A stretch of 64,000 nucleotides of DNA from UBA11346 sp038060575 (GTDB lineage Bacteria; Planctomycetota; UBA11346). Position numbers and translations under genes: made by a program. Below the pieces are notes generated by a model. That model worked only from the letters and a program-made list of their open reading frames with translations, had not been told where the DNA came from and did not search any database. The stretch covers positions 1-64,000 of the forward strand of contig CAZZAM010000014.1 in assembly GCA_964652775.1 (NCBI GenBank), read 5' to 3'. Of the stretch, positions 8,283 through 17,969 are shown piece by piece (the stretch's first letter is position 1; every line of letters starts with the position of its first letter).

Positions 8283-10364
8283 TCAGGGAGCGAGCGACAG
8301 CAAGCAGAAGCCATGGGCTGGTACGCGGCAGGGGAGCGACAGTAGGCGTGCTTCGCCATCGTTCTGCCAGGTGGGAACGAACGCGACGGTCGCGTCTCCT
8401 TCAGGTGGCAGCAGACGAACATGCTTAGCGGCGGCCAGCTCTGGAGACAGACGCAGCACAGGGGTCAACGGGTCGAGGCCGCAGTTGAGTACACCGATGG
8501 CGGTGCCACCGTCGCGGCGGCGGCGCACCGTTACCTGAACGTTCGCGGCATCAACGGTGCACGGCAGCGGGGCGCGTCCGACCCAGGCGAGTAGGCGCTG
8601 CAATTGATAGCGGCGGGCATGGCTCCAGTGTAGTTGAAACTCACCGAATGCAGCTTCGAGATCCCAGCCGAGTACGGCAAAGCGCCGATCTGTGGCGTCC
8701 TGCCAGCGGAGCACGGCCGGTCCGCAGGAGTTGTCAGCGGCGTCGTGGAAATCACTGACGACGATGGCGTCAGGCAGGGGTTGAACACGGTGGTAGACCG
8801 CAGGTCGCGATGACCACATCGCCACCGGTCCACCGGCGAAGGGTCCGTTCAGCGTGTCATGGAGGAAGCGCTCGACATTGGGCGCTGGTGTTAGCGCTGT
8901 GGCGGAGATGCCGCAGGCGATACCGCGGCTGCGCAGCACGTCAGCGGCGACAGCGTCAAGCACGAGCCCGCGCCCAGCCCAGGCCGTCAGTTCGGCATCG
9001 TTCGCGAGCGCGGCTTGCCGCCCAGTGAGCAGCACCGGACCCTGGTCGCAGTCGTAGGCGACCGGGATGCCCAAGCGAGCACAAAGCTGCAGTGGGGGTG
9101 GGCAATCGTGTGACGTCAGCGGCCGTTCAGTTCCGGGCGGATTGGTGAGACGGCGCATGGCGCCGAGTTTGCACGGCGCAGTCACGCCAAGGTCACGGGC
9201 GTCTTCGGGTGCGAGTTCGCAGATGGCGGCATAGCGCGTGCGCTGGTTGATCAGCGCGTCGGTGTAGCCGGTTTCGAAATGCAGCGGTGAGACATAGCTG
9301 CACGCATAACTGAGGAATCGACGCGCTCCGGCGGCAAGCAGTGCCTGATGCCATGCGTCATAGGTGGTCACTGGGCAGCGCGTGGACAGGTGCGGGAAGG
9401 TGTCGCCCTCGCACATGTCCTCGGCGGTGGGCAGCGCGGCTTTCAGCCAGGCGCGCTGCTGACGTGTTTGCTCAACAATTCCACCGAGGCTGAAGGGGGG
9501 CTTGTGCCCACTCGACAGCCAATAGGGCGCGCCATGACCGCGAAAGAGCGGCCGCAGCGGACCGGCCATAGCTGAGAGCAGGCGCGGTAAATCGAGGTTA
9601 TCCCAGCAACTATGCGTAGTGCACAAACCGAGACGAACCTGCGGTGCAACCGCGCGAATCGCCTCACCGAGAGCGCGGCCGAGGTCGATCTGGCCGTCCT
9701 CGTGCACGGACCACCACGCCGCACGCTCTGGTCCAGCTTTACCCGACAGCGCCAGGCGTAACAGATCGCGTCGAGGTAGATCAGGCATGCCGCGCCGGCG
9801 GAACGCGGCGAGGTGCAGTGGACACATGCACCAGTTCGGATTCTGTCGGAGGAGGCGGAAGTCGTCATCAAGGATAATGAATTCAGGGCGTGCTCTCGCG
9901 ATGCGCGCAAGCGCTCCGGTCAAATAGTCGCGCAGGCGCGGACACAGTGGACAGAGGCAGCTGTCGATCTCTTTGCCATCGACATCCATTTCATGTTGGA
10001 AGGGCGGTCGAACGCCAGAGGTCGAACCGTTGAATCCACCTGGATGACCAAGGGTTTGGCCCATCCAAAAAGCGACCGGGATGCCGACCGCCGCGAATTG
10101 CGCCTGCCGCTGCGCGAGCAACTCGGCCCACAGGTCATAAAAAGCTAGATCGGGGGCGATACCGAGTAGCGCCACGTCTTGATCGGCGGCGGCTCCCAGG
10201 CGGGCGCGATAATGGCGGATCGAGTTCGCCGGGTTGGGCAGCATGGCGCTGTAGAGGATCACCCGCCCGGCACCAAGGCGCTGCATGGCGGCAACAATGT
10301 CGGGCCACGCCGCTTCGTCGTCTTGAACTAACGGCAAGGGAATGGAGAGGACAGGGGTGTTCAT
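8283..10364 (-). CDS. Putative glycosidase of an unassigned TIM-barrel-like family
   Basis: A 693-residue protein I cannot assign to a named family. Strand-like hydrophobic stretches alternate with helices. There is a Cys-rich insertion (SCLCPLCPRLRDY), then an acidic motif at a strand end (EFIILDDDFRL), then CMCPLH. Further on are LGLCTTHS and a C-terminal half resembling the beta-rich ends of beta-galactosidase-like enzymes. Acidic clusters at barrel strand ends suggest hydrolase chemistry. No signal peptide is seen. GGAG sits 8-9 bases before the ATG. It is divergent from the AraC gene at 10447 with an 82-bp gap, the usual layout of a regulator and its target enzyme. The glycosidase call rests on context and fold impression. 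Confidence 0.55.
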   Translation of the reverse strand: MNTPVLSIPLPLVQDDEAAWPDIVAAMQRLGAGRVILYSAMLPNPANSIRHYRARLGAAADQDVALLGIAPDLAFYDLWAELLAQRQAQFAAVGIPVAFWMGQTLGHPGGFNGSTSGVRPPFQHEMDVDGKEIDSCLCPLCPRLRDYLTGALARIARARPEFIILDDDFRLLRQNPNWCMCPLHLAAFRRRGMPDLPRRDLLRLALSGKAGPERAAWWSVHEDGQIDLGRALGEAIRAVAPQVRLGLCTTHSCWDNLDLPRLLSAMAGPLRPLFRGHGAPYWLSSGHKPPFSLGGIVEQTRQQRAWLKAALPTAEDMCEGDTFPHLSTRCPVTTYDAWHQALLAAGARRFLSYACSYVSPLHFETGYTDALINQRTRYAAICELAPEDARDLGVTAPCKLGAMRRLTNPPGTERPLTSHDCPPPLQLCARLGIPVAYDCDQGPVLLTGRQAALANDAELTAWAGRGLVLDAVAADVLRSRGIACGISATALTPAPNVERFLHDTLNGPFAGGPVAMWSSRPAVYHRVQPLPDAIVVSDFHDAADNSCGPAVLRWQDATDRRFAVLGWDLEAAFGEFQLHWSHARRYQLQRLLAWVGRAPLPCTVDAANVQVTVRRRRDGGTAIGVLNCGLDPLTPVLRLSPELAAAKHVRLLPPEGDATVAFVPTWQNDGEARLLSLPCRVPAHGFCLLSLAP

Positions 10365-10435
10365 AGCGTGCTCCGCTGGGCGCGATGTTCGACGGTGCCG
10401 ACTGCCCAGCTATGGACCGGCCTGTTGTTGTGATG

Positions 10436-10446
10436 TACGATCTTGC
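10436..10446 (+). promoter_or_regulatory. Extended -10 element immediately before the AraC start
   Basis: TGATG-TACGAT places a -10-like TACGAT at 10436-10441 with an upstream TG. It ends only five bases before the ATG at 10447. A transcript from it would start about at the start codon, so the mRNA would be leaderless. No convincing -35 is visible. This is pattern reading only. Confidence 0.4.
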
Positions 10447-11340
10447 ATGGCCAACCCTGTCCCGCCGGGCTACCATCGTTTCGTCAACGCCCAATTTGAG
10501 CCTCCGGTAGAGATTGCCCCGGCCGTTTTGGTGGCGGTGCAACACCAGCGTGCCGCCAGTGTCCGTCCGCTGTTCCAGCGCCTGCGTGCGTCGAACTGGG
10601 TGATCAACTATGCACCCGAGACCGGCCTGCGCGTGCGCCAGGGCGACGGGCCATGGTGGATCCGACCAGCACGACAATGTCACTGCTATGCCCCCGGAAC
10701 GGTGTACTGGGAGGATTGGGAGCCGGTGGCCGGACGGCGTTTCGGCGGCAGCTATCTGATCGTGCGTGATGTTCCCGGTGGAGCATTAGAGCGACTGCTT
10801 GGCAACGCCCCCGCCCGCTTTGTCGATGATCCGCAGGGGCGCATCGAGGCCGTACTCGCAACCGCCTTCAGCGACGGAGCGCCCACGTTTTGGGAGGCGC
10901 AGGCAGCCCTCGCCACGTTGCTCAGCCTCGTCGCCGCAGCACAACCACACGCTGATGCCCCGCACCGCCTCGATGATCGCCCGATCAAGCCGTCGCTGAC
11001 CCAGCGCGTCGACACCTTGCTGCGGCGTAACCTCGCTGCTCGGCACTCGCTGGCCAGCCTTGCCAACCAACTCGGACTCAGCTCGTCGGCACTGTCTCAC
11101 CGCTACGTGGCCGAGACCGGCAACACACCGATGACGCGCCTCGCTCGCCTGCGCGTCGAGTTGGCCCAGGCCCTGCTCCTCACCGGCACCACCATGGCGG
11201 ACGCAGCACAGGCCGCCGGCTTCTGCGACCAATTTCACTGCTCACGCGTCTTCCGCCGCATCGTCGGCGTACCGCCGAGCACCTTCCTGAACCACCGCAG
11301 GAAGCCACGTCAGCGCAGGGGGCCAGAGTACACGTGGTGA
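10447..11340 (+). CDS. AraC-family transcriptional regulator (copy 1)
   Basis: A 297-residue regulator. The C-terminal ~100 residues hold the two helix-turn-helix motifs of the AraC/XylS family (SLASLANQLGLSSSALSHR, then AAQAAGFCDQFHCSRVFRR), which bind DNA. The N-terminal ~180 residues are a sensor domain containing CHCYAPGTVYWEDW and SYLIVRD. Both motifs recur in the AraC gene at 18008, so the two are paralogues. The start is the ATG at 10447; the longer frame would run into the divergent gene. Through its divergent position it probably controls the putative glycosidase at 8283 and perhaps the operon to its right. The ligand is unknown, presumably a sugar. Confidence 0.9.
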   Translation: MANPVPPGYHRFVNAQFEPPVEIAPAVLVAVQHQRAASVRPLFQRLRASNWVINYAPETGLRVRQGDGPWWIRPARQCHCYAPGTVYWEDWEPVAGRRFGGSYLIVRDVPGGALERLLGNAPARFVDDPQGRIEAVLATAFSDGAPTFWEAQAALATLLSLVAAAQPHADAPHRLDDRPIKPSLTQRVDTLLRRNLAARHSLASLANQLGLSSSALSHRYVAETGNTPMTRLARLRVELAQALLLTGTTMADAAQAAGFCDQFHCSRVFRRIVGVPPSTFLNHRRKPRQRRGPEYTW

Positions 11341-11592
11341 TCGGTAGCGTAGGAGATCGCTCGCGTTGTGGGACACCTGAAACATAAGAAAGAGGCCATG
11401 ACCATGTCGCTTATCATGGTTATAGCGACGCAAACGCAGGATAAATACAACTCTGACGTGTTCGCAAGCACGTTGACTGTGCTGCGCGCTGCGGCAGAGC
11501 TCTCCGGAGTTGGCGAGCACACTGGTATTTGTCCCCAGCAGCAATATGGAAGCAAGCCACCGACAATGGTCGTGACCAGACGCGGTGCGGGA

Positions 11593-11609
11593 TATGATCA
11601 AACAGCACT
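11593..11609 (+). promoter_or_regulatory. Probable -10 element of the mutarotase operon
   Basis: TATGAT at 11593-11598 stands 11 bases upstream of the ATG at 11610, so a transcript would carry only a few leader bases and no Shine-Dalgarno sequence. The 270 bp upstream (11341-11592) contain no convincing gene. They include an imperfect dyad with TCGCT and AGCGA arms near 11408-11432 that could be a regulator site. Confidence 0.4.
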
Positions 11610-12548
11610 ATGATGAGCCGCCCTCCGTTTCGCAGCAAACTATCCCGTCGTGACGGATTCAATCTCTACACCCTGGAGAATGATCACGTCAGCCTGGAAA
11701 TCGTCCCAGAATTGGGCGGCAAAATGTCCAGCTTACGCTGCGTACCCAGCGGCCGTGAATGGTTGTGGGCACCGACCGCCGAGCGCCGACTGCACGCTAG
11801 TCCCACGCCCAACGATTTCTTGCGCAGTTCACTGATCGGGGCAGATGAATGTATTCCAACTATCGCTGCCAGCACCGTCGGCGACCGTTCCTACCCTGAC
11901 CACGGCGAAGCTTGGTCACGGCCTTGGACTATCGATCGTCAGGCTTGGTCGAACGAAGGCACCATCGTCACCACGGTGCTCTTGCCTACGTCCGAAGCGC
12001 GGTTCACCAGAACCGTGAGTCTGGATGGCGAGATCGTGAGGCTCTCTTATCAGGCGCACAATCTATCATCTGCTCGCCCCTGGCAGTTCATCTACAGCTT
12101 CCATCCCTTGCTCGCGCCGCAGCCTGGCGATGTCATCGTGCTGCCAGCGGAGGTCAGCCGGGTGCACGTCGAGAACTGGGATGGAGCCATCGCCATGTGG
12201 CCTCAGATCGTCCCGGGCGCCCGTGCTGACCACCTCGATGTATCCGGCATAACGCCGGCAACGCTGAAAATGACCACAGCTGACCCACTGCTCGAACCCA
12301 CGGCTCGGGTAGTAAACAGCGTCACTGGGGATCAACTACGCTTTGATTGTGACGACCCGCTGATTACCGCCTTGGGCATTTATATCAATCGCGCCGGATG
12401 GGGTGGGCATCATCACTTCGCCATCGAACCCACCAACGCCAGAGCAGACGCGCTCGCCGTTTGCCTGGATCGTCGGCTCGGCGGCCAGGTGTTGGATCCA
12501 GGGGCATCCGTCGCATGGAGTTTTTCCCTGCGCGTATCCCAAGGCTGA
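11610..12548 (+). CDS. Aldose 1-epimerase (mutarotase)-like protein
   Basis: A 312-residue protein resembling the galactose mutarotase-like superfamily, a beta-sandwich that interconverts sugar anomers or binds carbohydrate. Supporting features are an N-terminal strand pair (VSLEIVPELGGKMSSL), a central histidine in SFHPLLA, and the C-terminal segment GHHHFAIEPTNARADAL, where the EPTNA Glu matches the usual catalytic base. Two adjacent ATG codons could serve as start (11610 and 11613). It is the first gene of a rightward set with PIG-L deacetylase, lactonase, SDR and glycosidase, consistent with sugar handling. Epimerase activity itself is inferred. Confidence 0.75.
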   Translation: MMSRPPFRSKLSRRDGFNLYTLENDHVSLEIVPELGGKMSSLRCVPSGREWLWAPTAERRLHASPTPNDFLRSSLIGADECIPTIAASTVGDRSYPDHGEAWSRPWTIDRQAWSNEGTIVTTVLLPTSEARFTRTVSLDGEIVRLSYQAHNLSSARPWQFIYSFHPLLAPQPGDVIVLPAEVSRVHVENWDGAIAMWPQIVPGARADHLDVSGITPATLKMTTADPLLEPTARVVNSVTGDQLRFDCDDPLITALGIYINRAGWGGHHHFAIEPTNARADALAVCLDRRLGGQVLDPGASVAWSFSLRVSQG

Positions 12549-12734
12549 TGGAATCTGGTAACGGGAGTCGCGCTGCGTTGCGCCCCGTGAGCAAATCCCC
12601 CGGATGGAGGCAAGAAACAGTAGCGCCGCCGTCAGCAGGATCATACATAGCTATGCAGGTACAGCCATTCTGCCCGGCCAATAGACCACCATGATTGACT
12701 CACGACTGTAACCCCAACTGCCAAGGAACTTCCC

Positions 12735-13469
12735 GTGAACGTCCTCTTCGTCGGTGCCCATCCAGATGATATTGAACTTTTTGCTGGCGGTACAGCCGCC
12801 CTGTACGCCGCGCGTGGTGACAACGTGACCTTCTGTATTGCCACCAATGGCAATGTCGGTTCACCAACCTTGTCGCTCGCCGAAACGGCAGCCCTGCGCC
12901 ACAAGGAGGCCCAGGCGGCGGCAGCCATTATCGGTGCCAAACTCTTGTGGCTGGGATTCGATGACGAGTTCCTTTTGGACACGCGCGAGACACGCCTCGC
13001 CATCATCGAGGCGATCCGTATAGCCAAGCCAGAAGTCATCTTCTGTCATTGGCGCCAAGATTATAATCCGGACCATTCAATTTCAGGCATGATCGTTGAT
13101 GAATGTGTGCACATGGCGGGGGTGCCCAATATCAAGACGGCCTCGCCCCCGCATCCCCACATTGCCCATATTTATTTTATGGACACTCCAGCCGGAGTTG
13201 GCTTCGAGCCTGAGATTTACGTCGATATCACGTCCACCTTCGCAACCAAGAAGCGCATGGTGGAGCAACACGCCAGTCAGAACGGCTGGACGAAACACCT
13301 CTTTGGTTACGAGTTGGAGGAATTCTTGGGCATTCCTGCGCAATTCCGCGGATTGCAGGCTGGCTGCCGCATGGCCGAAGCGTTTCGTCCTTCGTATCGC
13401 TGGGGTCGTACCTTCCGCGAACACTATCTTCCCGGCTGTCTCCCGGCGCGCGGAAATCCCCGTCCGTGA
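12735..13469 (+). CDS. PIG-L (LmbE-like) family deacetylase
   Basis: A 244-residue zinc-dependent deacetylase of the PIG-L/LmbE family, which removes N-acetyl groups from amino sugars and sugar conjugates. The metal motif AHPDDIE is at residues 8-14 (H9, D12), with the later histidine motif DYNPDHSISG. The start is a GTG supported by AAGGA seven bases upstream. Its stop overlaps the next start as TGATG, implying translational coupling. The 186 bp before it hold nothing I recognise. An N-acetylated sugar released by the nearby hydrolases is a reasonable substrate guess. Confidence 0.9.
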   Translation: MNVLFVGAHPDDIELFAGGTAALYAARGDNVTFCIATNGNVGSPTLSLAETAALRHKEAQAAAAIIGAKLLWLGFDDEFLLDTRETRLAIIEAIRIAKPEVIFCHWRQDYNPDHSISGMIVDECVHMAGVPNIKTASPPHPHIAHIYFMDTPAGVGFEPEIYVDITSTFATKKRMVEQHASQNGWTKHLFGYELEEFLGIPAQFRGLQAGCRMAEAFRPSYRWGRTFREHYLPGCLPARGNPRP

Positions 13470-14311
13470 TGCCAGAACTGCTCGTCGCTGACGCTGGCCT
13501 CCTGGCTGAGAATCCGCTGTGGGACGAGGAGAGTAAAACCCTGGCGTGGACCGACATCGATAATGGACTGCTGTTGGCGTGGTCGGCAGACAGCAACAGC
13601 AAGAGCACACGTATCTACCATGGGCCACAAGTCGGTGGATTCACCCGCCAACGCGACGGCTCACTGCTCCTGTTCCGGGTCGAGGACATCGCCGTCCTCA
13701 ACGCTGACGGCACGGTGCGTTCAGTTGCGCGCTGTGCTGATCCCGGCTCAATCCGCTTCAATGACGTGGTTGCCGATCCATTGGGCCGTGTCTTTGCGGG
13801 CACGATCGGCCAGACGCCAGACTCCGGTGGTGTATTCCGCATCGACTACGACGGCTCCATCCATAAAGTTATCGGCAGCACCGGCATTTCGAATGGCATG
13901 GGCTTCTCTCCGGACCGCCGCACCATGTACTGGACATGTAGTACCACCGCCCGCATCTGGGCCTACGACTACGATGTGGGAAGCGGCAGACTGGGCGCGC
14001 GCCGCTGCATCCAGGAGCCACCTGCCGACGGCGCATTGCCCGATGGATTGACGGTGGACGCCGAGGGCTGTTTGTGGTCGGCCCGCTGGGATGGTTCCTG
14101 TGTCGTCCGCATGGATCCCACCGGACGGATCATGACCACCATCCCCATGCCGACCCGGAACGTGACGTCACTTACCTTCGGTGGTCCAGATCTGCGCGAT
14201 CTGTTTATCACTAGTGCCGCCGACGCCGCTCATCCGCATGGTGCACTACACCGTGTCCGTGCAGCCGGACAAGGCGTGTCTGAGTTCCGTTCGGCGATTG
14301 TTACCTCCTGA
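13469..14311 (+). CDS. SMP-30/gluconolactonase-family lactonase (copy 1)
   Basis: A 280-residue six-bladed propeller of the SMP-30/gluconolactonase/LRE family, metal-dependent sugar lactonases. Family landmarks are LLAENPLWDEE at the N-terminus (metal-binding Glu), RFNDVVADPLGRVFAGT, GISNGMGFSPD and LPDGLTVDAEGCLW. I use the ATG at 13469, which overlaps the PIG-L stop by one base; a GTG one codon earlier is possible. It would hydrolyse an aldonolactone made by a sugar dehydrogenase, perhaps the SDR that follows. A second family member lies at 27318. Confidence 0.88.
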   Translation: MPELLVADAGLLAENPLWDEESKTLAWTDIDNGLLLAWSADSNSKSTRIYHGPQVGGFTRQRDGSLLLFRVEDIAVLNADGTVRSVARCADPGSIRFNDVVADPLGRVFAGTIGQTPDSGGVFRIDYDGSIHKVIGSTGISNGMGFSPDRRTMYWTCSTTARIWAYDYDVGSGRLGARRCIQEPPADGALPDGLTVDAEGCLWSARWDGSCVVRMDPTGRIMTTIPMPTRNVTSLTFGGPDLRDLFITSAADAAHPHGALHRVRAAGQGVSEFRSAIVTS

Positions 14312-14423
14312 AAGTCGAATGGGCTACAAGGAACATGACCTGATGACAACTGACCGCCCCGTCTCGGCTGGGATCAAACGGCTGGGTGTGCTGAGCCTGC
14401 AACTCGTTACGGAGAACTAAACC

Positions 14424-15197
14424 ATGCCAGGTGAACTCAACGGCAAACGCGTCATTGTCACCGGCGGTAGTGGTGGGATTGGTCTCGGTATTGTGCTTGA
14501 GGCAGCACAAGCTGGGGCCGATATCGCATTCTGTAGCCGCAGCGATGCCAGCGCCGTTGTCCGACAAGTTGAGGCCTTGGGACGCCGCTGCCTGCACACG
14601 GCGGTTGATGTTTCGGATCTCGCTGCGGCCCGCGCCTTTGTCAACGCCTCGGTTCGTTTTCTTGGCGGCCTCGATGGCCTCGTCAACAATGCCGGTGCTG
14701 ACTTCAATCACGGAGTTGCTGGGACTTCGCTGGCCCAAATACAACAGTGCTTGGCCACCAATTTTCTTTCTGCTTGGGCCATTTCTCAAGAGGCCTATCC
14801 AGCTCTGCGGCAAGCGGGACGTGGTGCGGTGGTCAACATTTCCTCGGTCCACGGTCACCAGACCGTACCTGGAGCATTCCCCTATAATGCAGCCAAAGCG
14901 GCAATGGACGCCATGACGATCTCCATGGCCCAAGAGTGGGCTGCGGACAACATTCTTGCTGTGTCGGTTTCGCCCGGCTGGGTGAGGACGCCGATGGTCG
15001 AGCGTGACTTCGCGCGCCACGGCGATGCCGAAGCGCAACTGCGTCAGCTTGCATCTCGGCATCTGCTCGGACGCATAGGCACGCCGACTGATATTGCAGC
15101 GTTGACCGTTTTCCTCCTCAGCGATCGCAATCAATTCCTGACCGGCTCGGTCATCATTCAAGATGGCGGCCAACACACGCTCTTCGCTCCGCATTGA
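14424..15197 (+). CDS. Short-chain dehydrogenase/reductase (SDR), copy 1
   Basis: A 257-residue classical SDR, an NAD(P)-dependent oxidoreductase. The Rossmann motif is TGGSGGIG (residues 13-20), followed by the structural NNAG motif and the catalytic Tyr154-x3-Lys158 in PYNAAKAAM, with the active-site Ser in NISSVHG. The C-terminal GGQ ending is typical. GGAG lies upstream of the ATG. Its place between a lactonase and a glycosidase suggests oxidation of a sugar or sugar acid. Position and family do not fix the substrate. Confidence 0.92.
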   Translation: MPGELNGKRVIVTGGSGGIGLGIVLEAAQAGADIAFCSRSDASAVVRQVEALGRRCLHTAVDVSDLAAARAFVNASVRFLGGLDGLVNNAGADFNHGVAGTSLAQIQQCLATNFLSAWAISQEAYPALRQAGRGAVVNISSVHGHQTVPGAFPYNAAKAAMDAMTISMAQEWAADNILAVSVSPGWVRTPMVERDFARHGDAEAQLRQLASRHLLGRIGTPTDIAALTVFLLSDRNQFLTGSVIIQDGGQHTLFAPH

Positions 15198-15248
15198 TCG
15201 TAACGCCATTGATACCTCGGCTCACCATGAACCAGGACAAAGCACGCC

Positions 15249-17876
15249 ATGAAAACAACCATATGCATAGAGTGGATGACTGGCAAACCAGCAGGGAGTA
15301 TTGAGCTAAAAAATGGCGTCGTTAGGGGGGTTAAAATAGTAAAAGGGCACGGGAAAACCGCAAAAAACAAGTTTGCGTTCACTGGCAAGGCGCCTTTTCG
15401 TCTCGCCGTGAGCCTGGACGGTTTTGACTTCACTTTACAAGCGGACAAACCGCTTGTGAAGGTAAACACGACTGCGGATCCATTCAGTTTCTTCTTAAGA
15501 GATGTTAGTAAGGATTTTCCGATCATTATTCTGGATGGCAGGGTTTGCGTACTTTCAGGAAACGACAAAAGAAGTTATTTGGAAATAGAGGAGTCGATTT
15601 CTGGTCTCCACAAGAAAACCTATCTTGAGCGGATCAAAGAAGAGCCAGAAGAGGATTTTGACAGCGCTGCTACGAAAGTCAGGAAAATGGTTTGTCCTAC
15701 CTGGCTCGGGACTGGCAGGCACGACATCCGCAATTTCGAGGTCGGTTTTGTCAATGAGGATTACCACAGTGCGTGGAACTGGATACAGCCTAAGAACCAT
15801 CACCGGAATGTGATCCCTCCTGATACGGGTGGAAACGCCATCGTTTATTGTTTCTCTCTAGGCCGAGGGATAGGCGTGACCCATCATTTAAAAAAGAGAC
15901 TCGAGGATGGCGTTCTGCCCATAGTTAATGCCGAATATAAGGACGAAAGCATTGACTACCGAGTCAAAATCTTCGTTTCTGCTGAAAGCGGTAATGTAAA
16001 CACCCGTAACATAACTGGTACGCATTACTTGGTGGCAGACAAACATAGCGGCGGCGTTGTAGTAACAGACAAAGAAAAATATGCTTGTGAGGAAATCTTA
16101 AGGAATCAACCCCAACCAAACGAGGAAAGCGTTCTGTTCCTGAAAATAGAGGCGGTGAATACCGCCGATGTTCCGCGCTATGCTTGGTTCCAGTCGATTA
16201 TTCCTGAGGCCGTCGGAGTATTTGCGAAAATAAATTGGCAACTGGAACGGGAGACTGGTTTCTCTTCCTATTCGGCTGAGAATATTTTCTGTGTATCCTC
16301 TCTGAACGGGGAGCCTCTCTGTGAAAGGGAAAACGCTGTTTTGCTCAAGCCTGGTGAACATGTGGCCTTCGTCGCTAAAGTCCCGCATGTTCCCATATCA
16401 CGGGCGCGCGCAAGAAAACTAGCGAACGTTGATTTTGAGAAAGCGTTTCGGAACTGTAATGCTTTCTGGGCTAAAAAAATAAAGCCTTCTGAGAAGATAA
16501 CGGTCCCGGAAAAGCGCATCAATGAAATGATCAGAGCTGGACTCGCGCATCTAGACATTGTGACCTACGGGAAGGATCCGGCTGGAGCATTGGCCGCGTG
16601 TGTCGGTGTCTATTCTCCCATCGGCACCGAGAGTTCGCAGATCATTCAATTCTATGATTCATTGGGCTTGCATGACACCGCGGAAAGATGCCTGGAATAT
16701 TTCCTCGAAAAACAGCATGAGAACGGCGAGATGATGAACTATGATCGGTACACCATTGAAACTGGTGCGGTGCTCTGGAATATTGGAGTGCATTACGCCT
16801 ATACACATGACTTGGCATGGGCGAACAAGATAAAGGGGAAGGTGTTACTGGCCTGCAAATTCATCAGCGATTGGCGCGCGAGAAATATGAGCAAGGAGTT
16901 GTTGGGCAAGGGCTACGGTATGATCGCAGGGAAATGCGCGGATCCCGAAGATCCATTCCATTCATTTATGCTGAACGGTTACGCCTACCTGGGTTTGAAG
17001 CACTCAGGGAAAATGCTGTTAGACATTGATAGAAATGCGGCCAAAAAAATCCTGAAAGAAGCAGACGAATTAAAGAATTGTATGGTGTCCACGCTGAACG
17101 AGGCGGTGGCTAACTCGCCAGTAGTGCCCTTAGGTGACGGTACCTGGTGTCGAACCTGTCCAACCTGGCCGGAGATGGACGGTCCGTGTGCTCTGTACGT
17201 CGATAAAAAGAACGTTTTGTATTCACATGGCGCCTATATTAGGGACATCCTTGGGCCGCTCTATGCTGTTTTTTGTGAAGTGCTCGAACCGAAGGGAAAA
17301 CTGGCGAACGCACTGCTGAATTCTTCCGCGGAATTGCTGTATCAGAATAATTCAGCTTTCAGCCAGCCTTATTACAGCCCGCATCCCTGGATACATTTGC
17401 AACGCGGAGAAACGAAGGAATACCTCAAGGCCTACTACAATACTCTGGCGGCTCTGGCTGATCGGGACACCTATTCCTTCTGGGAGCATCTTTTCAGGGT
17501 AAGCCCACATAAGACTCACGAAGAGGGCTGGTTCTTGATGTACTGTCGCTGGATGCTCTATATGGAACATGGTAATGAGCTAAATCTTTTGTACGGAACG
17601 CCGGAAAAATGGTTTGCGGATGGGAATGTTATCGAGGTGAAGAAGGTCAAATGCTACTTTGGAGAACTTGCCTTTCGCGTTGAGTCAAGCCTGAACCAGG
17701 GCCACCTACATATGGAGATTCACTGCAATTCACAGAGGAAGCCGAAGGCCGTTAACGTAAAGATCCCCACCAGCATCAAGATCACTCGTGTTCAAGGAGG
17801 GAGGTATGATAAAATCACTGGCATTATTAGGATAGAAAACTTTACCGGCCAGGCAAAACTTGTGCTTTACCACTAG
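15249..17876 (+). CDS. Six-hairpin glycosidase-like protein, AT-richer than its neighbours
   Basis: An 875-residue protein with a beta-rich N-terminal half and a C-terminal half of repeated helical hairpins. The hairpins include MMNYDRYTIETGAVLWNIGVHYAY and the following AWANKIKGKVLLACKFI stretch. They resemble the (alpha/alpha)6 barrel of six-hairpin glycosidases. No exact family is recognised and I see no signal peptide. The DNA is visibly AT-richer, with many AAA, ATA and AGG codons, unlike the flanking genes. That suggests acquisition from another source. It sits 51 bp after the SDR on the same strand and may belong to that operon. Confidence 0.65.
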   Translation: MKTTICIEWMTGKPAGSIELKNGVVRGVKIVKGHGKTAKNKFAFTGKAPFRLAVSLDGFDFTLQADKPLVKVNTTADPFSFFLRDVSKDFPIIILDGRVCVLSGNDKRSYLEIEESISGLHKKTYLERIKEEPEEDFDSAATKVRKMVCPTWLGTGRHDIRNFEVGFVNEDYHSAWNWIQPKNHHRNVIPPDTGGNAIVYCFSLGRGIGVTHHLKKRLEDGVLPIVNAEYKDESIDYRVKIFVSAESGNVNTRNITGTHYLVADKHSGGVVVTDKEKYACEEILRNQPQPNEESVLFLKIEAVNTADVPRYAWFQSIIPEAVGVFAKINWQLERETGFSSYSAENIFCVSSLNGEPLCERENAVLLKPGEHVAFVAKVPHVPISRARARKLANVDFEKAFRNCNAFWAKKIKPSEKITVPEKRINEMIRAGLAHLDIVTYGKDPAGALAACVGVYSPIGTESSQIIQFYDSLGLHDTAERCLEYFLEKQHENGEMMNYDRYTIETGAVLWNIGVHYAYTHDLAWANKIKGKVLLACKFISDWRARNMSKELLGKGYGMIAGKCADPEDPFHSFMLNGYAYLGLKHSGKMLLDIDRNAAKKILKEADELKNCMVSTLNEAVANSPVVPLGDGTWCRTCPTWPEMDGPCALYVDKKNVLYSHGAYIRDILGPLYAVFCEVLEPKGKLANALLNSSAELLYQNNSAFSQPYYSPHPWIHLQRGETKEYLKAYYNTLAALADRDTYSFWEHLFRVSPHKTHEEGWFLMYCRWMLYMEHGNELNLLYGTPEKWFADGNVIEVKKVKCYFGELAFRVESSLNQGHLHMEIHCNSQRKPKAVNVKIPTSIKITRVQGGRYDKITGIIRIENFTGQAKLVLYH

Positions 17877-17969
17877 AAAACCAAGCTGTTTCGGTTGGGT
17901 CGAGTTCCGGACAACGATGGTTCCATTAGTCAGCTTAATTTCAATTTAAGCGAGTGCTGTACTCCGTTG

